From the NCBI GenBank assembly GCA_030765065.1, contig CM060990.1, positions 498,408,190-498,472,189 on the forward strand: DNA of 64,000 nt, written 5' to 3'. The stretch comes from Deroplatys truncata. Lineage: Eukaryota > Arthropoda > Insecta > Mantodea > Mantidae. The notes under the pieces are model-generated. The model was not told where the DNA came from. It made no database searches and saw nothing but the letters and a program-made list of their open reading frames with translations. Positions 9,901 through 19,581 of the stretch are shown piece by piece; position 1 is the stretch's first letter, and every line of letters begins with the position of its first letter. The translations under genes were made by a program, and so were the position numbers.

Positions 9901-10652
9901 AAGGGCTGGTCGTCAAAATGCACGAGGCTGGAATACAAGTTCCAGTCGGCTTTTGCGAATATCCAGGTAGGTACTCTGGAATGCTGTACGTGGTGCGACA
10001 GAAGAGAAACGATGCAGGGGTAATGGTCGCTGGAGTAGGTGTCAGCGACGACGTTCCACTGGAGACGATGTGCAAGCTGGAGTGAGCAAATGGAAAGGTC
10101 CAGGTGAGAAAATGTACCAGAAGAATCAGAAATAAAAGTAGGTGCACCTGTATTGAGGATGGAAAGATTGAACTGATAAAAAATGTCGGAAAGAAGAGTT
10201 CCCCTCGCACAAGCCCTTGGCGAACCCCATAGTGGGTGATGGGCATTAAAATCTCCCAACAGAAGAAATGGTGTTGGGAGAGCGGACAGGAGAGATCGAA
10301 TGTCCGCGGGAGCGAGGGGAGACGATGGAGGTGTATACACAGAACAAACAGAAAAGAAAAAACCGGGTAACTGCAGTCTAATGGCAACAGCTTGCAAGTC
10401 GGACGTAAGTGTGATAGTTTGAAAATGAACGTCATTACGCACCAACAACATAACACCTCCATGAGCAGGAGCACCCTCCTCCGGTTCAAGATCGTAGCGA
10501 ACCGGAGTGTACCCTCGGAGATCGAAAGGGTCGTGAGGGCGAAGCTTGGTCTCCTGCAAACACACGACCATAGGTGAATGGGAACGCAATAAAAGTTGCA
10601 GTTCCGCCCTATGCGATCGTACACCACGTACATTCCAGCTCAGGATAGCCAT
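6963..10652 (-). CDS. LINE ORF2, copy C: endonuclease-reverse transcriptase-RNase H, intact
   Basis: This is a 1229-aa open frame starting 20 nt after the ORF1 stop. All catalytic motifs listed for copy B are present: N7, E34, D134, the SDH triad end, FVDD at 667-670, and RNase H residues D966, E999, D1023 and H1066. It differs from B by MAILSWN and DVHFQTITL in the endonuclease, and by INPYVDC instead of INPIVDC just before the FVDD box. Its C-terminal knuckle reads CGQC, then HILTEC. The C-terminal half is of the same type as B, while the N-terminal type is shared with G and H. Confidence 0.95.
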   Translation of the reverse strand: MAILSWNVRGVRSHRAELQLLLRSHSPMVVCLQETKLRPHDPFDLRGYTPVRYDLEPEEGAPAHGGVMLLVRNDVHFQTITLTSDLQAVAIRLQLPGFFFSVCSVYTPPSSPLAPADIRSLLSALPTPFLLLGDFNAHHPLWGSPRACARGTLLSDIFYQFNLSILNTGAPTFISDSSGTFSHLDLSICSLQLAHRLQWNVVADTYSSDHYPCIVSLLSHHVQHSRVPTWIFAKADWNLYSSLVHFDDQPFSDINQLVQHLTSIIFSAAERAIPRSSSQPRRPPVPWWNEDCRDAVRARRAALRVFRRHPTLANLVTFKQSRARARRTIQDSKKASWARFVESFNRFTPSSVVWDKLRRFSGKVSHCTVSGLQVSNATIVDPAAIANTLGAAFEAVSNSDHYSAGFRSIKDRLDSDTFNFRSANIECYNELFTMRELEHALHCSRHSAPGPDGIHVLMLTNLSADSKLFLLQVYNRIWQDGIFPSVWREATIVPILKPGKDRQLPSSYRPISLTSCICKVMERMINGRLTWWLESQKLLANAQCGFRRYRSTVDHLVSLSTHIMNGFLRKCQTVAVFFDLEKAYDTCWRGGILRTLHDWNIRGRLPIFLREFMTDRVFRVRVGSVLSRRFIQENGVPQGSVLSVTLFAIAINPYVDCIPPGISSSLFVDDFAIYCSSRRTCLLERRLQSCIDRLYAWSNANGFNFSAEKSVCINFWRRKYFPPPTLHLGPGILPFADEAKFLGLIFDRKLCWTSHVSFLKAKCDRSLNLLRVLSGTSWGADRTVLLRLYRSLVRSKLDYGCIVYSSARPSVLRRLNAIHHRGIRVATGAFPTSPVPSLYAEAAEPPLSFRREMLLCSYACRLSSLPNHPSFDVFYEDSLDRQYLVRSSALLPPGVRFRLLLRHLDVTPAPALPRGETRFPPWSRAEAHCHLGLTSMSKTETPASVFRSAFLEVRAQFGDFHFIFTDGSKTEAGVGCAFVSGHCSFKFRLPAQCSIFTAELFSIYQSILYIQRHALQHCFICTDSLSALQTITALYHYHPLVQRIHDLLHSLGVSGISVSFMWIPGHVGISGNESADAAAKSAILLPRFFTSVVPSSDSCIILRRRILSRWRDEWTALRGNKLREVKPFPLIWDTSSRSCRREEVILARLRIGHCVFSHRYLLSGDPAPLCGQCVVPLTVRHILTECQVLAALRARVGLPVGLANVLADDTRAVECVLRFIHDSDFNLRI

Positions 10653-10672
10653 GAATAAAAGGGATAAACTGT

Positions 10673-11962
10673 CTACTTAGAAGGGCGGCTTAAAATTACC
10701 TTTTGTTTAACCTTTGGGCTCGGGCTTTTTGTATGGAGTTGGTCAGACTCCATAGCTTCCTCGGAGGGAGGGCCCACGCGCTCAGTGCCAGAAACCGATT
10801 CAAGCGCCGTGAATCGGTTCTGGGTGGCGATGGGTGAGGGGTGCCGCTGAGCGCGGCTTGTCCCAGGACCTTCCTGGGACAGCGACCTCCGAGGAGGAGA
10901 AGGTGAACTTTTGCTACCGCGCGCACGCGGAGGGTCTTTCAAGAAATCTTCCCTACGTAGTTTCTGCTTGGGCTTCTTTTCAGCGGCTTGCGACTTCATT
11001 GACTTTGGACCAGGTTTATAAGGCTTGGTAACAGTAGCTTTAATAGACGGCCGGATGGTAGTGGCGGTTAATCCAGTCAAGGTCCAGGTCTGAGTTTCAG
11101 CATCTACTCGTGGTACTGGCGAGGCAACAACAGAACTAAATGTGCCAGATCGCAGGAGGGAAGGTTGGCGCGCATGGTAACGCCTCCGGGCTTCAGCGAA
11201 GGAGAGTTTTTCCTTTACCCGGATCTCCTGGATCGCCTTCTCGTCCAAGTACCGCGGACAGTCGGCAAACGAAGCAGAATGAGACCCTTTGCAATTAACG
11301 CAGACGGGGGTTGTTGAACAGGTACCTTCGTGTGAGGGCTGGCTACATGTTGCACAGATGTTAACGGCACTCTTACATGAGACTTGCGTATGCCCAAAAC
11401 GTTGGCATTTAAAACAACGCAGAGGTCTAGGAATATAAGGCCTCACAGAAATCCGTTCGTACCCTGCGGAAATGCTCGTGGGCAGATCGACGCCATCAAA
11501 TGTAATAAACAGGGTACGAGTGGGTACCAATACGCCGTCGCGTTTGGCCTGCACTCGATGAACCGCTGTCACCCTCTGGTCTGCAAGATATTCCACCAGG
11601 TCTTCGTCAGAGATACCATCGAGGCTATGCGTGGTGACAACGCCTCTACAAGAATTCAAGGTGCGGTGCTTCTCAACACGGATAGGATAACCGTGGAGAA
11701 GCGTGGCGCTCAACAAGGACTTACTTTGTGCCTCGGATTTGCTTTGAACTAGCAACGAACCATTACGAAGCCGAGTGCAGGAAAGAACCGGACCAGCAAT
11801 TGAGTCAATGCCCTTCTGGATAATAAAAGGGTTCACCTTCTCGAATGATTGTCCCTCCTCGGTACGGGTAATCACTAAGTAACAACCAGCTGTTGGCGGT
11901 GCTACTTCTGTTACTAAAGTTTTACGGCGCTTGTTGTTAATAATGGAGAAAGGGTGCTCCAT
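10673..11962 (-). CDS. LINE ORF1, copy C: gag-like RNA-binding protein, intact
   Basis: This is a 429-aa protein. The start is the ATG at 11962 (MEHPFSI). The frame is open nine codons further upstream, but only to a TTG, and a variable T homopolymer in the leader separates that region in other copies, so the ATG is the supported start. Three zinc knuckles follow a region rich in beta-type residues: C-x2-C-x4-H-x4-C at 183-196, C-x2-C-x4-H-x3-C at 203-215 and C-x2-C-x3-H-x6-C at 221-235. The tail from about 250 is basic and rich in P, S and K. Known ORF1 proteins of I- and Jockey-type LINEs with this layout bind element RNA and form particles; that role is inferred here. The stop is TAG. Confidence 0.93.
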   Translation of the reverse strand: MEHPFSIINNKRRKTLVTEVAPPTAGCYLVITRTEEGQSFEKVNPFIIQKGIDSIAGPVLSCTRLRNGSLLVQSKSEAQSKSLLSATLLHGYPIRVEKHRTLNSCRGVVTTHSLDGISDEDLVEYLADQRVTAVHRVQAKRDGVLVPTRTLFITFDGVDLPTSISAGYERISVRPYIPRPLRCFKCQRFGHTQVSCKSAVNICATCSQPSHEGTCSTTPVCVNCKGSHSASFADCPRYLDEKAIQEIRVKEKLSFAEARRRYHARQPSLLRSGTFSSVVASPVPRVDAETQTWTLTGLTATTIRPSIKATVTKPYKPGPKSMKSQAAEKKPKQKLRREDFLKDPPRARGSKSSPSPPRRSLSQEGPGTSRAQRHPSPIATQNRFTALESVSGTERVGPPSEEAMESDQLHTKSPSPKVKQKVILSRPSK

Positions 11963-12599
11963 AGCGAAAAAAATCCTCCACCATTGCAACCGTCTCCGAC
12001 CTCGGGCTCTGACTTCCCGGGCGTTACCCCGGCTTGGGTGAGTGGCCTATCTATACCTAGCTCACCCCAGGGTCACACCTCCCAGAACATAGACAGAGGG
12101 ACCCAATCGCCGTCGGAAGCCAGCAGCTCATGCAATGGCCCCCCCGCGGGACTGCAGTTGAACAGCGGATACGAACAACAACCCTACATGACGACCCCGG
12201 GTGGTGGGGATGACGCCATTACCCACTCACCCAGCTGCGCACACGGTGCGCGGGTATCCGTCAGGCTGTGTCCACGGAGGATTTAAATAAAAAGATAAAA
12301 GAAACTAAAACTGTGTGGGCGTTTCGCACGCAAGGTAGGCCGGCGGGGAAGAAAAAGAGAGATATGCGAATGTCGTGGTGCGAAATGGCCGGAAAGTGAT
12401 AAGGGAAGAAAGAAACGATGGTGAGGTGCAGTATGGATGGAATGCAAAGAACGCACGAGAGCCTACCTTGGGTCCACCGGTCACTTGAAGAACCCACCTC
12501 GACCGGATGGGGGTGAGGGGATGAAGGTGGCGATGAGTGGCTCGGGAACCCCCGGGTGCGCCAAAAACCCGTACTCACATAAGGTGAGCCCCTGAGGGG
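11963..12599 (-). other. 5' leader of copy C with an open sense frame and GC-rich 5' end
   Basis: The leader is 637 nt, the same length in C, D, F and G. It probably holds the internal promoter, as in other LINEs, but I cannot point to a core element. The first bases (CCCCTCAGGGG) form an inverted repeat, followed by CTCAC...GTGAG. From the very 5' end one sense frame is open for about 112 codons to a stop at 12261. It contains no ATG and is unlikely to be a gene, but it lets ORFs of the interrupted host element read into it. Confidence 0.6.
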
Positions 12600-14355
12600 G
12601 GCGATGGGTGAAGGGTGCCGCTGAGCGCGGCTTGTCCCAGGACCTTCCTGGGACAGCGACCTCCGAGGAGGAGAAGGTGAACTTTTCTTACCGCGCGCAC
12701 GCGGAGGGTCTTTCAAAAAATCTTCCCTACGTAATTTCTGCTTGGGCTTCTTTTCAACGGCTTGCGACTTCATTGACTTGGGACCAGGTTTATACGGCTT
12801 GGTAACTGTAGCCTTAATAGACGGCCGGATGGTAGTGGCGGTTAATCCAGTCAAGGTCCAGGTCTGAGTTTCGGCATCTACGCGTGGTACTGGCGAGGCA
12901 ACAACAGAACTAAATGTGCCAGATCGCAGGAGTGAAGGTTGGCGCGCATGGTAACGCCTCCGGGCTTCAGCGAAGGAGAGTTTTTCCTTTACCCGGATCT
13001 CCTGGATCGCCTTCTCGTCCAAGTACCGCGGACAGTCGGCAAACGAAGCAGAATGAGACCCTTTACAATTAACGCAGACGGGTTCTGTTGAACAGGTACC
13101 TTCGTGTGAGGGCTGGCTACAGGTTGCACAGATGTTAACGGCACTCTTACATGAGACTTGCGTATGCCCAAAACGTTGGCATTTAAAACAACGCAGAGGT
13201 CTAGGAATATAAGGCCTCACAGAAATCCGTTCGTACCCTGCGGAAATGCTCGTGGGCAGATCGACGCCATCAAATGTAATAAACAGGGTACGAGTGGGTA
13301 CCAACACGCCGTCGCGTTTGGCCTGCACTCGATGAACCGCTGTCACCCTCTGGTCTGCAAGATATTCCACCAGGTCTTCGTCAGAGATACCATCGAGGCT
13401 ATGCGTGGTGACAACGCCTCTACAAGAATTCAAGGTGCGGTGCTTCTCAACACGGATAGGATAACCGTGGAGAAGCGTGGCGCTCAACAAGGACTTACTT
13501 TGTGCCTCGGATTTGCTTTGAACTAGCAACGAACCATTACGAAGACGAGTGCAGGAAAGAACCGGACCAGCAATTGAGTCAATGCCCTTCTGGATAATAA
13601 AAGGGTTCACCTTCTCGAATGATTGTCCCTCCTCTGTACGGGTAATCACTAAGTAACAACCAGCTGTTGGCGGTGCTACTTCTGTTACAAAAACTTTGCG
13701 GCGCTTGTTGTTAACAATGGAGAAAGGGTGCTCCATAGCGAAAAAAATCCTCCACCATTGCAACCGTCTCCGACCTCGGGCTCTGACTTCCCGGGCGTTA
13801 CCCCGGCTTGGGTGAGTGGCCTATCTATACCTAGCTCACCCCAGGGTCACACCTCCCAGAACATAGACAGAGGGACCCAATCGCCGTCGGAAGCCAGCAG
13901 CTCATGCAATGGCCCCCCCGCGGGACTGCAGTTGAACAGCGGATACGAACACCAACCCTACATGACGACCCCGGGTGGTGGGGATGACGCCATTACCCAC
14001 TCACCCAGCTGCGCACGCGGTGCGCGGGTATCCGTCAGGCTGTGTCCACGGAGGATTTAAATAAAAAGATAAAAGAAACTAAAACTGTGTGGGCGTTTCG
14101 CACGCAAGGTAGGCCGGCGGGGAAGAAAAAGAGAGATATGCGAATGTCGTGGTGCGAAATGGCCGGAAAGTGATAAGGGAAGAAAGAAACGACGGTGAGG
14201 TGCGGTATGAATGGAATGTAAAGAACGCACGAGAGCCTACCTTGGGTCCACCGGTCACTTGAAGAACCCACCGCGACCGGATGGGGGTGAGGGGATGAAT
14301 GTGGCGATGATTGGCTCGGGAACCCCCGGGTGCGCCAAAAACCCGTACTCAGGGG

Positions 14356-14894
14356 CTCACCCTAGGGTCACACCTCCCAGAACATAGACAGAGGGACCCA
14401 ATCGCCGTCGGAAGCCAGCAGCTCATGCAATGGCCCCCCCGCGGGACTGCAGTTGAACAGCGGATACGAACAACAACCCTACATGACGACCCCGGGTGGT
14501 GGGGATGACGCCATTACCCACTCACCCAGCTGCGCACGCGGTGCGCGGGTATCCGTCAGGCTGTGTCCACGGAGGATTTAAATAAAAAGATAAAAGAAAC
14601 TAAAACTGTGTGGGCGTTTCGCACGCAAGGTAGGCCGGCGGGGAAGAAAAAGAGAGATATGCGAATGTCGTGGTGCGAAATGGCCGGAAAGTGATAAGGG
14701 AAGAAAGAAACGACGGTGAGGTGCGGTATGAATGGAATGTAAAGAACGCACGAGAGCCTACCTTGGGTCCACCGGTCACTTGAAGAACCCACCGCGACCG
14801 GATGGGGGTGAGGGGATGAATGTGGCGATGATTGGCTCGGGAACCCCCGGGTGCGCCAAAAACCCGTACTCACATAAGGTGAGCCCCTGAGGGG
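14356..14894 (-). mobile_element. LINE copy A, 5' leader continuation to the element's 5' end
   Basis: After copy B the leader of A resumes with the second copy of the 10-bp duplication and runs to the conserved terminus gagcccctgagggg at 14894. Non-repetitive sequence starts at 14895. This is the 5' boundary of the outermost element, so the TSD of A should begin at 14895 (aaagacaagagg...) and reappear to the left of the window. Confidence 0.92.
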
Positions 14895-17800
14895 AAAGAC
14901 AAGAGGAAGCATATGCTTTGTTTACATCAGAGAGAACTCTGGTTTACAGTGGATAGTGTGTAATATAATCACAAGGTATTTGTAACCACACATTTTTCCT
15001 TAATGTAAGCAATTTCTCTTTTCAGAAACCTACTTTTAAGGGTAGTTTAAACATGTGTGTTCTATTTAATTCTAGGATATACACAATGGAAAGTTGGAGT
15101 TAAGTTGTGGCTATTTGTGTCCAGTGATGGTGCTTCAAGTCAGAGCACAGAGAGTGACAATGGCATTAATAGTGTTAAATGGTGTGGTGAAACTTGCTAA
15201 TGACATTTATTGCACTGCTAATAGCAATTTAGTGAATGACAAACAATAGCTACACTATTGCATATAATGTGTGCAGAAGTTTCTTTGTAGGAAATGGATT
15301 TAAGTTATGTCAAATTGTATTGCGCTATCTAGAGTAGAATAAAATAAGTGTCAAACATGTGTTATTCTTACAATTTTCCTGTCAAATTTCACATCCTACT
15401 GTTGGTTGGAAGTTCAAACAAACCATGGAGGCAGTTTAAGTGCAAAAAATTTTACTATGAAGCATGCAGAAGAAATTATTGCAAGGTGCTGGATCTCATT
15501 CACTCTCAAAAATTTAAATGTGACCATTATGTATTATGACATAGAAACATTCAGCAACCACTATTAACGCCAATAATATTATATAAAAAGCAATGTATGT
15601 GCCGACTATTGGATAATTTAATAAGTTACACAGGAATGAACAGTTGTGTTTTTCATACTAGCCTAGCTGTGAGGTGTTCAACTGATCATAATTGTGTTCT
15701 AATATTGTACTGCTACAGATGACAGTGACAAGTTATTTCATGTGAGCTTTAAACGACTCCTTTAAAAAGAAATATGAATAACTCAAAGTGCAATCACGAT
15801 TATTGAAGCTCACGTAATTAACTTTGTACGTCGTCAGTAGCGATACAGTATTGGAACATATGATCAGCTGAGCAGACAGCTAGGCAGGTATGAAAAATAC
15901 AGCTATAGTAGCTACGAGTGACATCATCATCCGAGAGCACGATTTTTCATAGTTTAGTTCCATCCCAGATCACTACTCACGCTGCGATCGCCCTCGTGTT
16001 TCCAACGTTTAACACGAGAGTTGCACTTCTAATACTTTGCTGTTCTGTGGGAGAAAATGCTCTGCACACGTAAACAGTTTTTATTGATACGAAACAGAGA
16101 TTTTGCTCTTGGAGAATAGTTTACTCCGTTTTGCTCTCGAGAGGTTTCTCCTGAGAGATTGCTCAGTTTTATCGATATCACCAATTTTCTCACTTAGGTA
16201 GCAATAAAAATTTCAGCATGCCCCTCACTGTAAGACCATTAAATAACCACGATCAGACATCGATAACATTGTCTTTTCATGAACAAGCATCAACTCTGAG
16301 CATTAGAGAAGGCGGTTATCGCTTTACTCGTGGATTCAGTGTTGTATGTGGACCGTTGTTCCATGCTGTTCATTTGTGAATTAAAATGTCGGACAATTGT
16401 AAGACTTTCTCTGCAGAAACGAACACGTGCTTGACACAATTTTATTGTAAAGCAGCACAGCGATATCTTGGAAACGTATCAGTGTCAGTGTCTCAACAAA
16501 AATTTACTTGGGAAATATTGGCAAAACAAGGCAACTCGTGTGCATTTTCATTGAACGTGTGAACTTAATATTTACAAAGGCAGATCACAAACAGGTCATT
16601 TATTGCATTCTCCAATGTTTTATTGCTATTTCTGGCACCAGTACGGTAGGTGAGTAGGAGCGTAATTCACCATAAACATTTACTAAACGGGACGTTTTGA
16701 TATCCAACAGTATCAGTTGAGAAAAGGGGTTGCTTTTGTGTAGGAGTTGCTGCCGGAATGAAGTCATTTTGCTTAACACTCTGCCTTTATAGCGGCCGTT
16801 CTTATATAATGGGTACTGGCGACATTTTGTGATAAAGAATTACCAACTAAAGAAGAAAAAATGTGGCTAAAGGATTGTCATGGACCATTGGAGTTTAGTC
16901 TCACAGATCCTATGGCCACACCCTGTCGACGCTCCTCGGCCACAACTGCTTCACTCTTCTACTTATAAAAAACATCTCTCGGCTATGCTTTGTGGCTTAG
17001 GGCCCTCAATGTTGGCAGCAGAAGAGCAAGACTAGCAACACTCCCATAATGCCTCAGGTGGGATACATGTGACGGGAGTTGTGTAACATGTTAATATAGT
17101 ACAAAAGTGACAAAATGTAATTAATATGCTAACCTAACCACAATGTCCAGTAGTGTTCTTTCTGTTTAATAATGTTTTGAAAGTAATAACGATAATCCTG
17201 TAGTAGATGCATGTGTGCAATGTATATGGTGAATGCAGCTCCTACTCATATACCATACAATATCCCTATTTCTTAACATTTCTACTTATGTAACAATGAA
17301 CATTTGGGTTGAAATTGAGCATGTCGAGGAAAAAGAGAAACATGCGTTCATTCTACTGGTTTACATGATCTGTATTCGTATGAATTTATAAATGTCATCA
17401 GGGTATTTTTATGAAAAAATGGAGTCAGCCAACATAAATGATGACAAATGATCGTGGAAAGTAACGATGATCTATATCTGCATGTGAAGAAAGCATATTA
17501 ATATAAATTGAAAAGATGGGAGTTTAAAATGCAAAAACTAAATGCACTTATAGGTTTTGTTTGAAGCAAATTGCAAAGATATACTATAGAGTGGGGAAAG
17601 CAAATTGTTGGTACCTGCAAGAAGACATGTAATGTCGCTCTTGCTTAATTTAAAAAATTTTACTTTTCTATACTTTAATATAATAATACATCATTAATAT
17701 TATAATAATTAATCCAAAGTCCTAAGATTTAGTTTAAATGGTAGTACACACTCAGTTTTTAAACTATATTTTACACAGATCCCAGCAAGGTATCTATACT

Positions 17801-18135
17801 GCATATGCACGCTTATGTACATAATTTTTAGACCAACCCAAAAGCATAATAAGCATAACAGGGCTTTAAACATGTGATTGTTACCCAGAACATGATTTTG
17901 GGGTCTAAGAGTATGGATAAAATAAGCTTTAAAAGCACAATATGTAATGCAAAGCATAATTCTTGGAAAATTCCTGTTTAAAATGTAACAATAGGTTCTA
18001 TGCAAAGCTTAAAATATTTCCAGCAACAATGAAAAGCTAAGATTTCAACAACAAACATCTTGTACGTAAAGTTTAACAGTTTTATGCTCAGTGCACAATC
18101 TGTATCAGAGCAGTTTACATCTATTGAGCATCAGC
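14895..18135. other. 3.2 kb of AT-rich sequence with no recognised gene
   Basis: Open frames are short (below 100 codons) and look random. A somewhat less AT-rich patch lies around 15,780-16,400 and another around 16,860-17,060. I see no convincing coding exon, TIR pair or RNA gene in either. This may be intergenic DNA or intron. Confidence 0.5.
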
Positions 18136-19430
18136 ATGCCAAAAATTGCTGCAAATGCAATTCAAAGATTTCATGAGTTTCCCACAGATTATTTTGTGGC
18201 TGAAAAGGGGAAATGTTTATGTACCTTATGTTCAGAGTACATTAATTTTGAATAAAAGACTACTATACAAAAGCACGTGGAAAGTTTTAAACAGAGATCT
18301 TAAAAATAGAGTGATGGGCATGGTCCAACTTCAGGCAGTGATAGCAGCATACATACCAGTTCTATACCCAGTATGGCAGCATATGGAAGGTTCAAAGGGT
18401 AATATGAAAGAAATGCTCAAAGCATTCACTTCTGCTGGTATTCCATTCCATGTCTTCTGTGATGAAACAGTTTCATCAGTGGACATCAACAGCTACAAGT
18501 ATGAAACTGGCTCCCAGTGAAACCACTCTGAGAAAATATGTTGTCAAGTGTGCTGAAGACGACTTTCAGGAAACCAAGTCAAAATGTGAACGATATTCTG
18601 TTTACCTAAAGGTTGATGAAATGACATTAAGAATTGTAAGGTGGTGAATGTTCTTGTTGCTCCATTGGGTATCATATGCGAAAAACCCTGTCTTGTGAAA
18701 ACAAAAATCATATACCACATTGCAATGCATATGTTATAGTAAATTTAATACTTGACACACTAGCTCGTATTGGTGTTCATAGCTCTAACTTTATTGTTTT
18801 AATATCGGACAGTACAACATATATGCTTTCTGCTGGAGGCGATTGGCTGAGTTGCATCTCAACTTCTACATTCTACCTGTTGGGTTCATGTGTTGCATCT
18901 TTAGGCTGAAGAGATTAGACTTTCGCTCAAAATTGCTGATGAATTCATTGCAGCTGTTAAGACTGCTTTAGTGAAAACATCAGCCAAAAGGGAGAGATTA
19001 CTGGACTGCTTAAAAGAATCAGAAATATTTGATCGACCTCCAGTTCCTGTAAACACACATTGGGACACATGACTAAAGGCAGGAAAATATCTCATGAATT
19101 TCAATGCAGTTAAACATTGGATTGATCTGAAAGATGGTGAAGGGAGTGCTGCTGTAACACATTTAAAATGACTGGTTGAAAATAAAACCATTCAACTTCA
19201 ACTCAGAGCTATATCTGAAATATGTTGGTATTTGTAAACAAATACAGGTTTTGGAATCAGATAATACTGATACAACACAGATCTGGTTGCTTCTATCATC
19301 ACTTCTTCCTATGCTTCAAAGTTCTGGTGTAGCATGTAGGAAAGTTGAGAAATATATGCATGAATAACATCCTACAAAAAACTTCTGGGAGAAAGTTCAG
19401 AATTTAGATCCAACATTTGGTGTTCCTGAA
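18136..19430 (+). pseudogene. Dead hAT transposase, CGGBP1-related type
   Basis: From ATG 18136 the reading MPKIAANAIQRFHEF leads into a BED-like finger (CLCTLCSEYINFE, then a stop, then KHVES). Further pieces in shifting frames are AFTSAGIPFHVF (near 18420), SETTLRKYVVKCAEDDF (near 18510), VDEMTL (near 18615), SNFIVLISDSTTYMLSAG (near 18790), RPPVPVNTHWDT (near 19040) and LMNFNAVKHWIDL (near 19095). These follow, in order, the layout of arthropod hAT transposases related to CGGBP1: BED finger, VDETT, SDAAPYM-like motif, TRWGTWL-like motif. Several stops and frameshifts make it non-functional. I could not place its inverted repeats. Confidence 0.75.
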
Positions 19431-19581
19431 TAGATTTCTTCCATCTTCACTTTAGGTGACCTGAAATGCTATTCTAACGTGATGTTCCAGTGGAAGAAAT
19501 ATCAAGATATACAGCAATGATACATTGAGAAAATCTGTCTTCTGTTACTGCTTCATCCTTCTGGCAGAAACATTCTGCTAA

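Larger units (their letters stand above)
6547..12599 (-). mobile_element. LINE copy C, complete and coding-intact, nested in ORF1 of copy B
   Basis: C is 6053 bp long, flanked by a perfect 11-bp duplication ggcgatgggtg at 6536-6546 and 12600-12610. The 3' end is at the left: a (GAT)n tail and hairpin, then a triplet array. The 5' end is at the right and finishes in gagcccctgagggg. Both ORFs are open, making C one of three copies in the window that could still be active. It is the youngest insertion of the first nest. It belongs to the MAILSWN subfamily with a 20-nt spacer. Confidence 0.96.
6383..13736 (-). pseudogene. LINE ORF1, copy B: gag-like gene split by insertion of copy C
   Basis: The coding parts are 13736 down to about 12600, and 6546 down to the stop at 6383-6385. 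Copy C and one copy of its 11-bp target duplication lie between them. Joined across C, the frame matches the 429-aa ORF1 of other copies and has no other lesion that I can see. It belongs to the N-terminal type with SIAGPVLSC and LLVQSKSEAQS, as in A, C and G. As it stands, translation from 13736 continues past the break into the leader of C and stops at 12261, making a 490-residue chimera. Confidence 0.9.
2219..14355 (-). mobile_element. LINE copy B, full-length apart from a small 5' deletion; split by nested copy C
   Basis: B is inserted in the leader of A. The target duplication is ctcaccccag (2209-2218) against ctcaccctag (14356-14365), one mismatch in 10. The left end starts with the (GAT)n tail and the conserved 3' hairpin. 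The right end is the leader, which lacks 18 nt close to its very start (about 619 nt against 637). Copy C lies at 6547-12599 inside ORF1. ORF2 is intact and ORF1 would be intact without C, so B was probably competent before C arrived. B belongs to the MAILTWN subfamily with a 22-nt spacer between ORF1 and ORF2. Confidence 0.93.

Noticed and set aside
11963-11989. Nine-codon upstream extension of ORF1 (reads QWWRIFFA before MEHPF)
   Set aside because: It would need a TTG start, and the frame is lost in A and H because of the variable T run. The ATG is conserved in every copy that keeps the region.
11954-12286. Plus-strand open frame of about 110 codons over the LINE leader, repeated in most copies
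   Set aside because: In most copies it opens with GTG, not ATG, and has only a late internal ATG. It is antisense to the leader and shows no known domain. Only copy H has an ATG-initiated version, owing to its longer T run. It is kept open by near-identity of copies rather than by evident selection.
14895-18135. A host gene promoter or exon in the less AT-rich patches near 15.8-17.1 kb
   Set aside because: There is no open frame, splice-site pair or core promoter that I could support; composition alone is not enough.
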